DNA of 64,000 nt from Niallia alba (GTDB taxonomy: Bacteria; Bacillota; Bacilli; Bacillales; Cytobacillaceae): NCBI RefSeq assembly GCF_012933555.1, contig NZ_JABBPK010000001.1:2024001-2088000 (forward strand), given 5' to 3'. Positions 53,613-62,827 of this stretch are shown here, piece by piece; the stretch's first letter is position 1; each line of letters starts with the position of its first letter. Under the pieces are notes generated by a model. It saw only the letters and a list, made by a program, of their open reading frames with translations. It had not been told where the DNA came from and made no database searches. The translations under genes and the position numbers were made by a program.

Positions 53613-54353
53613 ATGCGAGGCAATCGAAAAGACAAAAGAACTGTTCGACCAAATGAGAAAAAAATGAAGGAACTTCAAGATAAATTAGGGATTCATTTTA
53701 CGAATGAAAAACTATTGAAGCAGGCTTTTACCCATTCATCATATGTGAATGAGCATCGAAGAAAACCACACGAAGATAATGAAAGATTAGAATTTCTTGG
53801 TGATGCCGTTTTAGAATTAACGGTTTCTAAATTTCTCTTTAAGAAATTTCCAATGATGAGTGAAGGGGAACTAACCAAATTGCGAGCAGCAATCGTTTGC
53901 GAGCCATCTCTTGTTTCCTTTGCCAATGAACTTTCCTTTGGTGTATATGTGCTCTTAGGAAAGGGAGAGGAAATGACTGGAGGAAGAACAAGACCCGCGC
54001 TGCTTGCTGATGTATTCGAAGCGTTTATTGGTGCTCTTTATTTAGATCAAGGATTAGATTCAGTGGTAGCATTTTTAGAGGAAGTTATTTTTCCAAAAAT
54101 AAATAACGGTGCTTTTTCTCATGTGATGGATTTTAAAAGTCAACTACAAGAATATGTACAAAGAGATGCTGTTGGAACAATTGAGTATAAAATACTACTT
54201 GAAAAAGGACCCGCACATAATAGAGAGTTTATTTCACAAGTCTTTTTAAATGATCGAGAACTTGGAACTGGAATGGGACGTTCTAAGAAAGAAGCAGAGC
54301 AACAGGCTGCGCAAAAATCATTATTAATGTTAAAGGCGGATAGTGAAAAATAA
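53613..54353 (+). CDS. rnc: Ribonuclease III
   Basis: Cuts double-stranded RNA, including rRNA precursors. The catalytic domain has [14 protein letters not shown] with its acidic residues (near residue 63) and [19 protein letters not shown]. The double-stranded-RNA-binding domain lies at the C terminus ([11 protein letters not shown] to [12 protein letters not shown]). 246 residues. GGTGGAGG at 53600 sets the start ATG 53613. It precedes smc and ftsY, as in B. subtilis. Confidence 0.95.
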   Translation: MRGNRKDKRTVRPNEKKMKELQDKLGIHFTNEKLLKQAFTHSSYVNEHRRKPHEDNERLEFLGDAVLELTVSKFLFKKFPMMSEGELTKLRAAIVCEPSLVSFANELSFGVYVLLGKGEEMTGGRTRPALLADVFEAFIGALYLDQGLDSVVAFLEEVIFPKINNGAFSHVMDFKSQLQEYVQRDAVGTIEYKILLEKGPAHNREFISQVFLNDRELGTGMGRSKKEAEQQAAQKSLLMLKADSEK

Positions 54354-54417
54354 ATGCTTAAAAAAGCAAACAAAGAAAAACAACTAGAGGAAAACAAGGA
54401 AGAATCGGGGTGAGGGT

Positions 54418-57400
54418 ATGTTCTTAAAACGGTTAGATATCATCGGTTTTAAGTCATTTGCAGATCGAATTTCTGTCGATTTTGTGCCAGGTGTAACGGC
54501 AGTCGTTGGCCCAAATGGAAGTGGGAAAAGTAATATAACCGATGCGATTCGCTGGGTGCTTGGAGAACAATCTGCAAAATCCTTGCGTGGAAGTAAGATG
54601 GAGGATGTTATTTTTTCAGGAAGTGACTCCAGGAAAGCAGTCAACTTTGCTGAAGTAACGTTGACTTTAGAAAATGAAGATCATTTCCTTCCATTGGATT
54701 TCCATGAAGTAAGTGTTACAAGGCGTGTTTATCGTTCAGGAGAAAGTGAGTTTCTAATCAATAAGCAATCTTGTCGTCTTAAGGATATTGTTGACTTATT
54801 TATGGATTCAGGATTGGGACGAGAGGCTTTTTCGATCATCAGTCAGGGGAAAGTCGAGGAAATCTTAAATAGTAAGGCAGAAGATCGTAGGTCCATCTTT
54901 GAAGAGGCAGCAGGCGTGCTAAAATATAAGACGCGAAAGAAAAAAGCAGAAGGAAAGCTTGTGGAAACACAAGATAATCTTAATCGTGTAAACGATATAT
55001 TACATGAATTAGAAAGTCAGGTGGAACCATTAAAGATTCAAAGCTCGATGGCAAAGGAATATCTACATCATCGAGAAAATCTTGAATCGATTGAAGTTGC
55101 CCTAATGGTTCATGATATTGAAGAAGCGCACGCACGATTTGAAGCAATCTCGAAACAACTAGAAGCTTATAAACAAGAGGAGCTAAAGCTATCCTCCATG
55201 CTGCAAAGTAAAGAAGCAAAGATGGAAGAAGTAAAAAATGAAGTAGCTGCTCTAGATGAATCTATCGATGATCTCCAACAAGTTCTTCTTTTAGTCAGTG
55301 AAGAATTAGAAAAACTAGAAGGTCGAAAAGAAGTATTAAAAGAACGAAAAAAGAATGCAACACAAAATCGTGATCAACTTGAAAAAAGCAAAGTGGAATT
55401 GCAAGAAAGAGTAGAAGCCCTTCTTTCGCAAAAAGAAACACAACAAAAGCTTGTTCACGAATTACAAGCGGAGTCAAAAGAAATTGAAGAAACATTAAAA
55501 GTTAATGAGAATAATCTTGCCCTTTTTAACGAGAATTTAGAAGAAAAAATCGAAATGTTAAAAAGTGATTATATCGATATTGTTAGTAACCAAGCAGCCT
55601 CAAAAAATGAATTGAATTCTGTTATCCAGCAATTAGAGAATCAAGAAAAAAGAACGTCTCAGCTTGATGAGGAAAATGCTAATTTTACAAATGAACGTGA
55701 CCGCATTCAGGAGAAAAAAAGTGAGATTACGGAAAAACTAACAGAGCTTTCTGACATACTTGAGAAATGGTCTACTATATGGAATGAAAAGCGCACCCAT
55801 TTTCAAGGAATAGAAGCAAAAGTTCAACAGGTGGAGAAAGCTCTTTATCAATCCTACCAGTATGCACAGCAGGCAAAGTCTCGGAAAGAAATGCTCGAAG
55901 AATTGGAAGATGACTATTCTGGATTTTTCCAAGGGGTAAAAGAAGTGCTGAAAGCAAGAGGTAAGTCTTTGCATGGTATTAGAGGGGCAGTTGCAGAATT
56001 AATGCATGTTCCAAAGGAATACAGTGTTAGCTTGGAAATTGCTTTAGGTGGATCGATGCAGCACATAGTAGTAGAAACAGAACAAAATGGTCGCGAAGCA
56101 ATTGCATTTTTAAAGAAAAATGGTTTTGGACGAGCTACGTTTTTACCAATGAATGTTATTAAGGGAAAAACACTTGCTGATTCTCAACTACGGTTAATTC
56201 AAGGGCATCCTGCATTTATTGGTATAGCTGCAGACTTGATTAACTATGATAGTCAATATAGTGAAATTATGCGTAGTTTATTAGGCAATGTTGTCATTAC
56301 TAAGGACTTAAAGGGTGCTAATGAAATGGCGAAAATCCTTCAGTATCGTTCTCGTTTTGTGACGTTAGAAGGAGAAATTGTTAACCCTGGTGGTTCGATG
56401 ACTGGTGGAGCAATTAAGCAAAAGCAAGCCTCCATTATTACCCGAAAAGGTGAATTGGAAGAGCTTAAGAAAAAGATTTTTGAGATGGATAAAACGTCCC
56501 TAAAGCTTGAAGAGCAACTGAAAAAAGGCAAAGCAGCTTTGCAAACGGAAGAGTTATCGATTGAAGAAGCACGCTTAAAAATAGAGGATCTTCGTTTCCA
56601 AATTCAAACATGGAAAGACGATTTAAAAGAGGTTGAATTCGAAGAAAGAGCAATGAATGATAAATTGTCTCTATATGACCGCAACAAGGCTGACTCTCAC
56701 CAAGAACAAGAGCTTCTCCAAAAGAGGCGTACTGATTTGCAACAAAAGCTTGAACAACAAAATAAAAAACTGTCTGAATTAGATAAAGAGATTGCTTTGC
56801 TTACGGAGCAGAAAAATAAACAAACTGTTTCCAAGGAATCTGTAGTAAATGTTATCAGTGATTTACGAATTCAATCTGCAGCTAAAAAAGAACAGCTTCG
56901 ACATGAAAAGGATAAGCTAGCAACCATTATTCAAGAACATGAAACAACAGAAGAAAAGTGGGAGCTTGTAAAGGAAGACCTTCGTTTGCTATCTTCTGAA
57001 ATGAGTAATTCTCATTCCGGAGAAGCGACATTAGAAGAAGCTGCCGAGCAGAAACAGCAGGAAAAGCAAGAAACCATCCAGTTGATTTCTTTACGCAGAG
57101 AGGAAAGATTGCAGAAGCAAATGCAATTAGAAGAGCTTGAACTGGAAACGAAGGAGCAACGTAGACTTCATCGAGGAATCGTTCAAGCTTTAAAGGATGA
57201 AGAAGTAAAATTAAACCGTGTAGACGTAGAATTAGATACTCGATTAACTAATTTGCGTGAGGAATACTTATTGACGTATGAAGGAGCGAAACTAGATTAT
57301 CCTTTAACACTAGAAGTAGATGAAGCACGTAAAAAGGTGAAACTAATTAAATTAGCAATGGAAGAACTAGGAACAGTCAATCTTGGTGCCATTGAGGAAT

Positions 57401-57987
57401 ATGAGCGAATTTCTGAAAGATACGAGTTTCTTCTAGAGCAAAAAACAGATTTAGAAGAAGCAAAGGATACCCTTTACCAAGTAATCGATGAAATGGATGA
57501 GGAAATGAAAAATCGATTTGAGCAAACTTTTGAAGGAATAAAAGCTCATTTTGAAACAGTTTTTCAAAGCTTATTTGGCGGAGGTAGTGCCGATTTAGTA
57601 TTAACGAATCCAGAAGATCTTTTAAACACAGGAGTAGAGATTGTTGCCCAACCACCAGGGAAAAAACTACAGAATTTAAGTTTATTATCTGGTGGGGAAA
57701 GAGCGCTAACAGCAATTGCTCTATTATTCTCTATTCTGAAAGTAAGACCTGTTCCGTTCTGTATTTTGGATGAGGTTGAAGCAGCATTGGATGAAGCAAA
57801 CGTATTTCGTTTTAGCTCCTATTTAAAACGCTATAGCCATGAGACACAGTTTATTGTTATTACCCACCGTAAAGGAACAATGGAAGAAGCAGATGTGCTT
57901 TATGGGGTAACAATGCAAGAATCTGGTGTTTCAAAGCTAGTTTCGGTTCGTCTAAGTGAAACCAATGAATTAGTTGCAAATGGATAA
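54418..57987 (+). CDS. smc: Chromosome partition protein Smc
   Basis: A 1189-residue condensin-type ATPase that organises and segregates the chromosome with ScpA and ScpB. The N-terminal head has the Walker A GPNGSGKSN (residues about 32-40). Two long coiled coils (about 170-500 and 660-1000) flank the hinge (near 520-640, GIRGAVAELM to ITKDLKGANEM). The C-terminal head carries the LSGGERALTAIALLF signature and the Walker B CILDEVEAALDEANV. Length normal. GGTGAGGG is the ribosome site. Confidence 0.96.
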   Translation: MFLKRLDIIGFKSFADRISVDFVPGVTAVVGPNGSGKSNITDAIRWVLGEQSAKSLRGSKMEDVIFSGSDSRKAVNFAEVTLTLENEDHFLPLDFHEVSVTRRVYRSGESEFLINKQSCRLKDIVDLFMDSGLGREAFSIISQGKVEEILNSKAEDRRSIFEEAAGVLKYKTRKKKAEGKLVETQDNLNRVNDILHELESQVEPLKIQSSMAKEYLHHRENLESIEVALMVHDIEEAHARFEAISKQLEAYKQEELKLSSMLQSKEAKMEEVKNEVAALDESIDDLQQVLLLVSEELEKLEGRKEVLKERKKNATQNRDQLEKSKVELQERVEALLSQKETQQKLVHELQAESKEIEETLKVNENNLALFNENLEEKIEMLKSDYIDIVSNQAASKNELNSVIQQLENQEKRTSQLDEENANFTNERDRIQEKKSEITEKLTELSDILEKWSTIWNEKRTHFQGIEAKVQQVEKALYQSYQYAQQAKSRKEMLEELEDDYSGFFQGVKEVLKARGKSLHGIRGAVAELMHVPKEYSVSLEIALGGSMQHIVVETEQNGREAIAFLKKNGFGRATFLPMNVIKGKTLADSQLRLIQGHPAFIGIAADLINYDSQYSEIMRSLLGNVVITKDLKGANEMAKILQYRSRFVTLEGEIVNPGGSMTGGAIKQKQASIITRKGELEELKKKIFEMDKTSLKLEEQLKKGKAALQTEELSIEEARLKIEDLRFQIQTWKDDLKEVEFEERAMNDKLSLYDRNKADSHQEQELLQKRRTDLQQKLEQQNKKLSELDKEIALLTEQKNKQTVSKESVVNVISDLRIQSAAKKEQLRHEKDKLATIIQEHETTEEKWELVKEDLRLLSSEMSNSHSGEATLEEAAEQKQQEKQETIQLISLRREERLQKQMQLEELELETKEQRRLHRGIVQALKDEEVKLNRVDVELDTRLTNLREEYLLTYEGAKLDYPLTLEVDEARKKVKLIKLAMEELGTVNLGAIEEYERISERYEFLLEQKTDLEEAKDTLYQVIDEMDEEMKNRFEQTFEGIKAHFETVFQSLFGGGSADLVLTNPEDLLNTGVEIVAQPPGKKLQNLSLLSGGERALTAIALLFSILKVRPVPFCILDEVEAALDEANVFRFSSYLKRYSHETQFIVITHRKGTMEEADVLYGVTMQESGVSKLVSVRLSETNELVANG

Positions 57988-58171
57988 GTCTTTTAGCTAT
58001 GAGCTACAAGTGATCTAAAATATTAAGGCCCCGTTTTCTGAGGCTTACTGTTTTCTACGAAGGTTAGGCAGTAGGTCTTGGAAGATTTTATTGCTCGCTC
58101 TCTAGGCAATATTATTAAAACATTAGATCTTTTACATAACCAGTATTTTTGAAATGGAAGAAGGGATATTA

Positions 58172-59161
58172 ATGAGTTTTTTTAAAAAGTTAAAAGAAAA
58201 AATGTCTCAACAGACGAATACGGTAACCGAGAAGTTTAAAGAAGGTCTGACAAAAACAAGAAATAATTTTTCAGAGAAAGTGAATGATCTCGTTTCTCGC
58301 TACCGAAAAGTGGATGAAGATTTCTTCGAAGAGCTGGAAGAAATCCTAATTGGAGCAGATGTTGGCTTTGAAACAGTAATGGAGTTAATTGATGAGCTAA
58401 AAAAAGAAGTGAAAAGAAAAAACATCCAAGATCCAAAAGAAGTCCAAGATGTAATTTCCGAGAAATTGGTTGCTATTTATGAGAATGGTGAAGAAGAATC
58501 TTCTACGATTAATATGCAAGCAGAAGGGTTAACAGTCATTCTCTTTGTAGGCGTAAATGGAGTAGGGAAAACAACGACAATAGGTAAGCTTGCTCATAAG
58601 TATAAAGAAGAAGGTAAAAAAGTGTTACTTGCTGCAGGAGATACGTTCCGTGCTGGAGCAATCGAACAATTGGAAGTGTGGGGAGATCGGGTTGGAGTAG
58701 ATGTCATTAAACATACAGAAGGATCTGATCCAGCAGCTGTTATGTTTGATGCCGTTCAAGCTGCTAAATCTCGCCAAGCTGATATCCTTTTATGTGATAC
58801 GGCTGGAAGACTGCAGAATAAAGTTAATTTAATGAAGGAATTAGAAAAAGTTAAACGAGTAATTGAACGAGAGGTTCCAGGGGCTCCTCATGAAGTGTTA
58901 CTTGTGCTAGATGCAACGACTGGACAAAATGCATTAGTGCAAGCAAAAACATTTAAAGAAACAACAAATGTAAGTGGAATTGTTCTAACGAAATTAGACG
59001 GGACTGCTAAAGGTGGAATTGTTCTTGCGATTCGTAACGAACTACATATTCCAGTTAAGTTTGTAGGATTAGGGGAAAAAATGGATGATCTTCAAGGATT
59101 CGATCCAGAAAAATATGTATATGGTTTATTTTCTAACTTAGTGGAGCAAAGCGAAGAATAA
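58172..59161 (+). CDS. ftsY: Signal recognition particle receptor FtsY
   Basis: GTPase that docks SRP-ribosome complexes at the membrane. The N domain (four helices) precedes the G domain with GVNGVGKTTTIGKLA, DTAGRLQ, TKLDGTAKGG and the C-terminal FVGLGEKMDDLQGFDPEKYV. Its 329 residues equal the B. subtilis protein. The frame is open six codons further upstream, but ATG 58172 follows GAAGAAGGGA and begins MSFFKKLKEK as in homologues. A strong terminator follows, and the usual next genes ylxM and ffh are not found before the window ends. Confidence 0.96.
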   Translation: MSFFKKLKEKMSQQTNTVTEKFKEGLTKTRNNFSEKVNDLVSRYRKVDEDFFEELEEILIGADVGFETVMELIDELKKEVKRKNIQDPKEVQDVISEKLVAIYENGEEESSTINMQAEGLTVILFVGVNGVGKTTTIGKLAHKYKEEGKKVLLAAGDTFRAGAIEQLEVWGDRVGVDVIKHTEGSDPAAVMFDAVQAAKSRQADILLCDTAGRLQNKVNLMKELEKVKRVIEREVPGAPHEVLLVLDATTGQNALVQAKTFKETTNVSGIVLTKLDGTAKGGIVLAIRNELHIPVKFVGLGEKMDDLQGFDPEKYVYGLFSNLVEQSEE

Positions 59162-59177
59162 AAGAAAATGGAAGTCG

Positions 59178-59213
59178 GATGTCGTAAAAGAAACTTTACG
59201 ACATCTTTTTTTT
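59178..59213 (+). terminator. Terminator after ftsY
   Basis: GATGTCGTAAA(A)G and CTTTACGACATC form a strong stem followed by eight T. Confidence 0.92.
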
Positions 59214-59310
59214 GTAAATTATTGTTAAACTATTGCGAAGGCGTTATAAAAATAAGGATAAGTAGAATACTAAAAAATAACATTATCTATTTATTTCGGA
59301 GGGAAGATGT

Positions 59311-59577
59311 TTGATTATTCAATGCGCTGTATTACTTATTCTTATTGGAGGTATTGTGTTAACAGTTAAAGGACATCTTGTTCAGCATCATGCCTATGCT
59401 CGACTTGGCGACTCTTTGCCTGCTAAAAAATACGAGGAAGCAGAATTAGAAAGTTTACTCACTATAGAAGAAGAAAATCTTTTCCTAAGTAGTTTAACAG
59501 GTATGCGAATGAAAATAATTGGCGCACTTTTAATAGCAATACCAGCTAGCGTTCTTATATTATTTCACTTAAATTAG
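59311..59577 (+). CDS. Small membrane protein of unknown function
   Basis: An 88-residue protein that I do not recognise. It has an N-terminal membrane span (CAVLLILIGGIVLTVKG), a polar loop of about 35 residues rich in glutamate and leucine (EEAELESLLTIEEENLF), and a C-terminal span (IIGALLIAIPASVLILFHL). The start is TTG 59311, seven bases after GGAGGG, which supports real translation. It lies alone after the ftsY terminator, with the 41-bp repeat array directly behind it. Confidence 0.7.
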   Translation: MIIQCAVLLILIGGIVLTVKGHLVQHHAYARLGDSLPAKKYEEAELESLLTIEEENLFLSSLTGMRMKIIGALLIAIPASVLILFHLN

Positions 59578-59592
59578 GAGATTGATGTGGTA

Positions 59593-59945
59593 TTGGCTGA
59601 TAAAAATAAAAAGTTTAGCTGAAAAGAAGGAGAATTTGGCTGATAAATAAAAAGTTTAGCTGAAAAGAAGGAGAATTTGGCTGATAAATAAAAAGTTTGG
59701 CTGAAAAGAAGGAGAATTTGGCTGATAAATAAAAAGTTTGGCTGAAAAGAAGGGAAATTTGGCTGATAAATAAAAAGTTTGGCTGAAAAGAAGGAGAATT
59801 TGGCTGATAAATAAAAAGTTTGGCTGAAAAGAAGGAGAATTTGGCTGATAAATAAAAAGTTTGGCTGAAAAGAAGGAGAATTTGGCTGATAAATAAAAAG
59901 TTTGGCTGAAAAGAAGGAGAATTTGGCTGATATATTAAAATTTTA
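59593..59945 (+). repeat. Tandem array, 41-bp unit made of two half-units, about 8.5 copies
   Basis: TTGGCTGATAAATAAAAAG alternates with TTTGGCTGAAAAGAAGGAGAA. Full units start at 59636, 59677, 59718, 59759, 59800, 59841 and 59882, exactly 41 bp apart; a slightly longer first unit begins at 59593 (43 bp) and a partial last one at 59923. Units 1 and 2 have TTTAGCTG in place of TTTGGCTG, and one unit has AGGGAAA for AGGAGAA. There are no spacers, so it is not a CRISPR array. Confidence 0.95.
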
Positions 59946-60279
59946 ACTGATTAGACTGCTGATAAATGAAATATAAATTAGTCTTTCACAACAAAATGTT
60001 AAAACGAACAATTTTATAATCCATACTAATCACCAAAACTTCTGTAAGCATACCAAAACAGGAGTTTTTAAATTTTACGCGTAAAAAAATAGTTGCTAAC
60101 ACATAAAACATTTCCAACATTCCCCTCGTCTAATAAAATATAGAAACTCATAATGAAATTACAAAAAAATATATGTATAAAAAGTATATAATAATGTAAA
60201 ATTACATTATGAATTTTTTTCTAATTTACTGTAGGGGGGAAACAGTTAACAGACGTCTATTAAATAGAATAAAAAATAA
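59946..60279. other. AT-rich spacer upstream of the ABC locus
   Basis: It begins with decayed array units (AACTGATTAG, TGCTGATAAATG), then the terminator at 60035-60075, then AT-rich sequence with TATAAT (60187-60192) that may be a -10 box. GGGGGAAACAG at 60235-60245 is repeated at 60465-60475 on the other side of the mobile element. No gene seen. Confidence 0.45.
60035..60075 (+). terminator. Terminator downstream of the 41-bp array
   Basis: AAAACTTCTGT and ACAGGAGTTTT pair over a 12-nt loop, followed by TAAATTTT. It could end a transcript that starts before the small membrane gene and runs through the array. Confidence 0.6.
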
Positions 60280-60451
60280 GGCTGTTTTCTAAAAGATTAT
60301 TTTTTTCAATAGGAGAAAAGAATTAGTTGGAAAATGGAGCAGCCGGAATACACGTAGACTCCTGTGAGCCGAAGCGGCTCAGCGCGAGCCCCACGGAAAG
60401 CGAAGTGTATTTCGGCTGCGGGTAATAGCAACAAACTTTATGAAAACAGCC
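60280..60451 (+). mobile_element. Miniature mobile element, most complete copy, with 8-bp flanking repeat
   Basis: Inverted ends GGCTGTTTTC (60280-60289) and GAAAACAGCC (60442-60451); the similarity extends to AAAGATT/AAACTTT. AAAAATAA flanks it directly on both sides (60272-60279 and 60452-60459). The core hairpin runs from GCAGCCGGAATACAC (60339) to GTGTATTTCGGCTGC (60419), with inner arms GAGCCGAAGCGGCTC. There is no reading frame for a transposase, so it would depend on an enzyme encoded elsewhere. Confidence 0.85.
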
Positions 60452-60478
60452 AAAAATAAAAAATGGGGGAAACAGAGT

Positions 60479-62827
60479 TTGCGAAATGTCAAAAAAGTCA
60501 TAATCATATGTTTTATTTTATTTTTGGCCACTACTTTTATTGTAAAAGAAGCAAATGCAGCAACATCTACAGCCGAAATAAAAATTACAACAGAAGCTGG
60601 ATTAGCTGGAAAAGTAATCGACGGAAAGGGATTTTTATTAAAAGTTACCATTGAAAATAGTGGTAAAGATTTCAAAGGTGATTTATTAGTTCCTTATTCT
60701 CCGAGTTATGAAGTGGGAGGACAAACATTAGTGTCTGTAGATATTCCGGCGAATAGTAAGAAGACCTATATGGTCACAATGCCAGGGATTTCTTCTGATT
60801 CTAACTATGCTAATAATAAAATGAAATTATATCGCGGGAGTTGGAAGAAGGGTGATGAGGTAACTTTTGCTGGAGTAAAAGAAGTGAGAGTTAATTTTAT
60901 TTCTCAACAAACCTTAGGTATTCTAACTGATCAATATGATAAATTTAAAGATTTAAGAAAGTTTCCAAGTAATTCAATTTATACAACAGAACTTTTAAAA
61001 GAAGATTTACCAGATCAAGCGTTAGCTCTTGAAACTGTAAGTTATTTACTCGTTGATCAGTTTTCACTTACAGAATTAACAGATGCGCAGCAACAAGCGA
61101 TTAAAAATTGGATTGAAAATGGAGGTATTTTAATCACTGGTGCCTCAACAAATGGTAAGCAGGTATACGGCAATTTAGAAACAGTCATGCCGTTAGCACT
61201 TGGTGATCAAGAAACGATTTCCTTGGAGGCAATTGATTCAAAAAGCAAACAACTAGAGAAAATAAATGGTTTTCAATCTTCGCTAACAGATGGAGCTGAA
61301 GCAATTGTTTTACATAATGACCAGCCTATTATTGCTAAAAAGACACTTGGTGGAGGAAAAGTAATGCAAACTTCCTTTTCACTAAGTGATCCGGCTTTTC
61401 TTAGCTGGCAAGGATTCAATAGTTGGATGGAAAAAATACTATTAGCAGAGAATACGCAACATTCCGCTAATTATCAGTATAGTAATAGTCCAATCAGTAA
61501 TCTTTATTATAACTTTGTGGAATCGAATGAGTATTTTAAAAATTCTACTATATCAACAAGTATCTTATTAATTATTTTAGCAGGATATTTGCTCGTTATT
61601 GTGCCGATTTTATATTTTATGTTAAAAAAGATCGACAAGCGTGAACATGCTTGGTGGATTATTCCGTGTCTATCCATTCTTTTATCAATTGGAGTGTTCT
61701 TTACAGGTGCAAAGGATAAAATAAAAAATCCACAATTCAATGAAATGGGCATCTATCAATATAACGATAACTATTTATCTGGATATCAAGCAACTACGCT
61801 TTTATCGAATAAATCAGGTGATTTTACGTTAACGTATGATAAGAATGCATATACGCCAATTCCGTATTTAGGATATGGAGAATTGCAAGTAAAGGCCATT
61901 ACAAGTGAAAAAATAAAAAAGAATGAAATTATTTTTCCAGAAGTAGAGTATTGGTCTAGTCGTACTATGTTCGGCAAATCTAGCATACCGCTAGAAGGCG
62001 GATTTGGTCATGAATTTGACACAACAGAGAAAGAAATTTCTGGGACGATAACCAATCATTATCCATATGACTTTGCAAGAGTATTTATATGGTCTGGGAC
62101 GGAAAAAATCGACTTAGGCTCCCTAGCTGCTGGAGAAACAAAAAAAGTTAAGGCTACCCATAAACATAAGTATTTTTCCAGACCAACTGATACAAATCAA
62201 GGCTATTATCTTTATGATTATAATGGCAAAGATTTAAATGAGTATAGGGAATTAGCTGCGTCAAGTATGGTGTTAAATACGGATTACTTTAAGAATGTGT
62301 CAACTGGAGATCCGTTGTTAATTGGAATTACGAATGAGGATATTGTCAAGGTTGAATTAACAAGTGGAAAGGTAACGAAGAATAGCACTAACTTAATTAT
62401 GGAGCCTATTACAATAGCAAATAATTTTCCTGGGCCGTTTACCTTAAATGAAGGGAACATGGAACAGAAATTAACGGTAATCGAGGGGGCTATCTATAAT
62501 GAGAACTTCCAATATAATGATATTTCCTTAGAAGATGGGAAGTATCTATATACGCTTGGTATTCCTAAATCTTATGAAGAAAGCTCCATTGCTTTGGATT
62601 CTTTAACCGTACAACCAATGGGAAATATGGGTGTGAAATATAGTATTTATAATAAACGCACGGATGATTATGAAGAAGTGAAAAGTCTTTTTAAAGTGGA
62701 GAAAGAAAAAATTGGCGATTATGTTGATAAAAATAGAAAAATCACTATTAAGGTGGATAAAGCAACGAATGGAGATCCATATATGCAACTGCCATCTGTT
62801 AAGGTCAAAGGAGAGATAAAAGAATGA
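60479..62827 (+). CDS. Large membrane-anchored extracytoplasmic protein of an ABC locus
   Basis: A protein of about 782 residues that I can describe but not name. With the start at TTG 60479 (GGGGG nine bases upstream) it opens with a clean signal peptide ending KEANA. An earlier ATG at 60440 lies in the end of a mobile repeat and lacks a ribosome site. A beta-rich part is followed by a segment like amidotransferase-fold domains (QQQAIKNWIENGGILITGAS, near residue 210). Two membrane spans come near residues 360-410, and then a long C-terminal extracytoplasmic part. It overlaps the ABC ATPase gene by four bases, so it probably belongs to that transporter. Confidence 0.8.
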   Translation: MRNVKKVIIICFILFLATTFIVKEANAATSTAEIKITTEAGLAGKVIDGKGFLLKVTIENSGKDFKGDLLVPYSPSYEVGGQTLVSVDIPANSKKTYMVTMPGISSDSNYANNKMKLYRGSWKKGDEVTFAGVKEVRVNFISQQTLGILTDQYDKFKDLRKFPSNSIYTTELLKEDLPDQALALETVSYLLVDQFSLTELTDAQQQAIKNWIENGGILITGASTNGKQVYGNLETVMPLALGDQETISLEAIDSKSKQLEKINGFQSSLTDGAEAIVLHNDQPIIAKKTLGGGKVMQTSFSLSDPAFLSWQGFNSWMEKILLAENTQHSANYQYSNSPISNLYYNFVESNEYFKNSTISTSILLIILAGYLLVIVPILYFMLKKIDKREHAWWIIPCLSILLSIGVFFTGAKDKIKNPQFNEMGIYQYNDNYLSGYQATTLLSNKSGDFTLTYDKNAYTPIPYLGYGELQVKAITSEKIKKNEIIFPEVEYWSSRTMFGKSSIPLEGGFGHEFDTTEKEISGTITNHYPYDFARVFIWSGTEKIDLGSLAAGETKKVKATHKHKYFSRPTDTNQGYYLYDYNGKDLNEYRELAASSMVLNTDYFKNVSTGDPLLIGITNEDIVKVELTSGKVTKNSTNLIMEPITIANNFPGPFTLNEGNMEQKLTVIEGAIYNENFQYNDISLEDGKYLYTLGIPKSYEESSIALDSLTVQPMGNMGVKYSIYNKRTDDYEEVKSLFKVEKEKIGDYVDKNRKITIKVDKATNGDPYMQLPSVKVKGEIKE

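Noticed and set aside
53464-53667. Open frame of 67 codons before rnc
   Set aside because: It runs into the rnc gene in a different phase; rnc has the better ribosome site and the homology.
59593-59945. CRISPR array
   Set aside because: Units are contiguous and nearly identical with no unique spacers, and no cas genes are nearby.
60440-60478. ATG start for the 782-residue exported protein at 60440
   Set aside because: It lies in the end of the mobile element, lacks a ribosome site and would put 13 polar residues before the signal peptide; TTG 60479 has GGGGG at a good distance.
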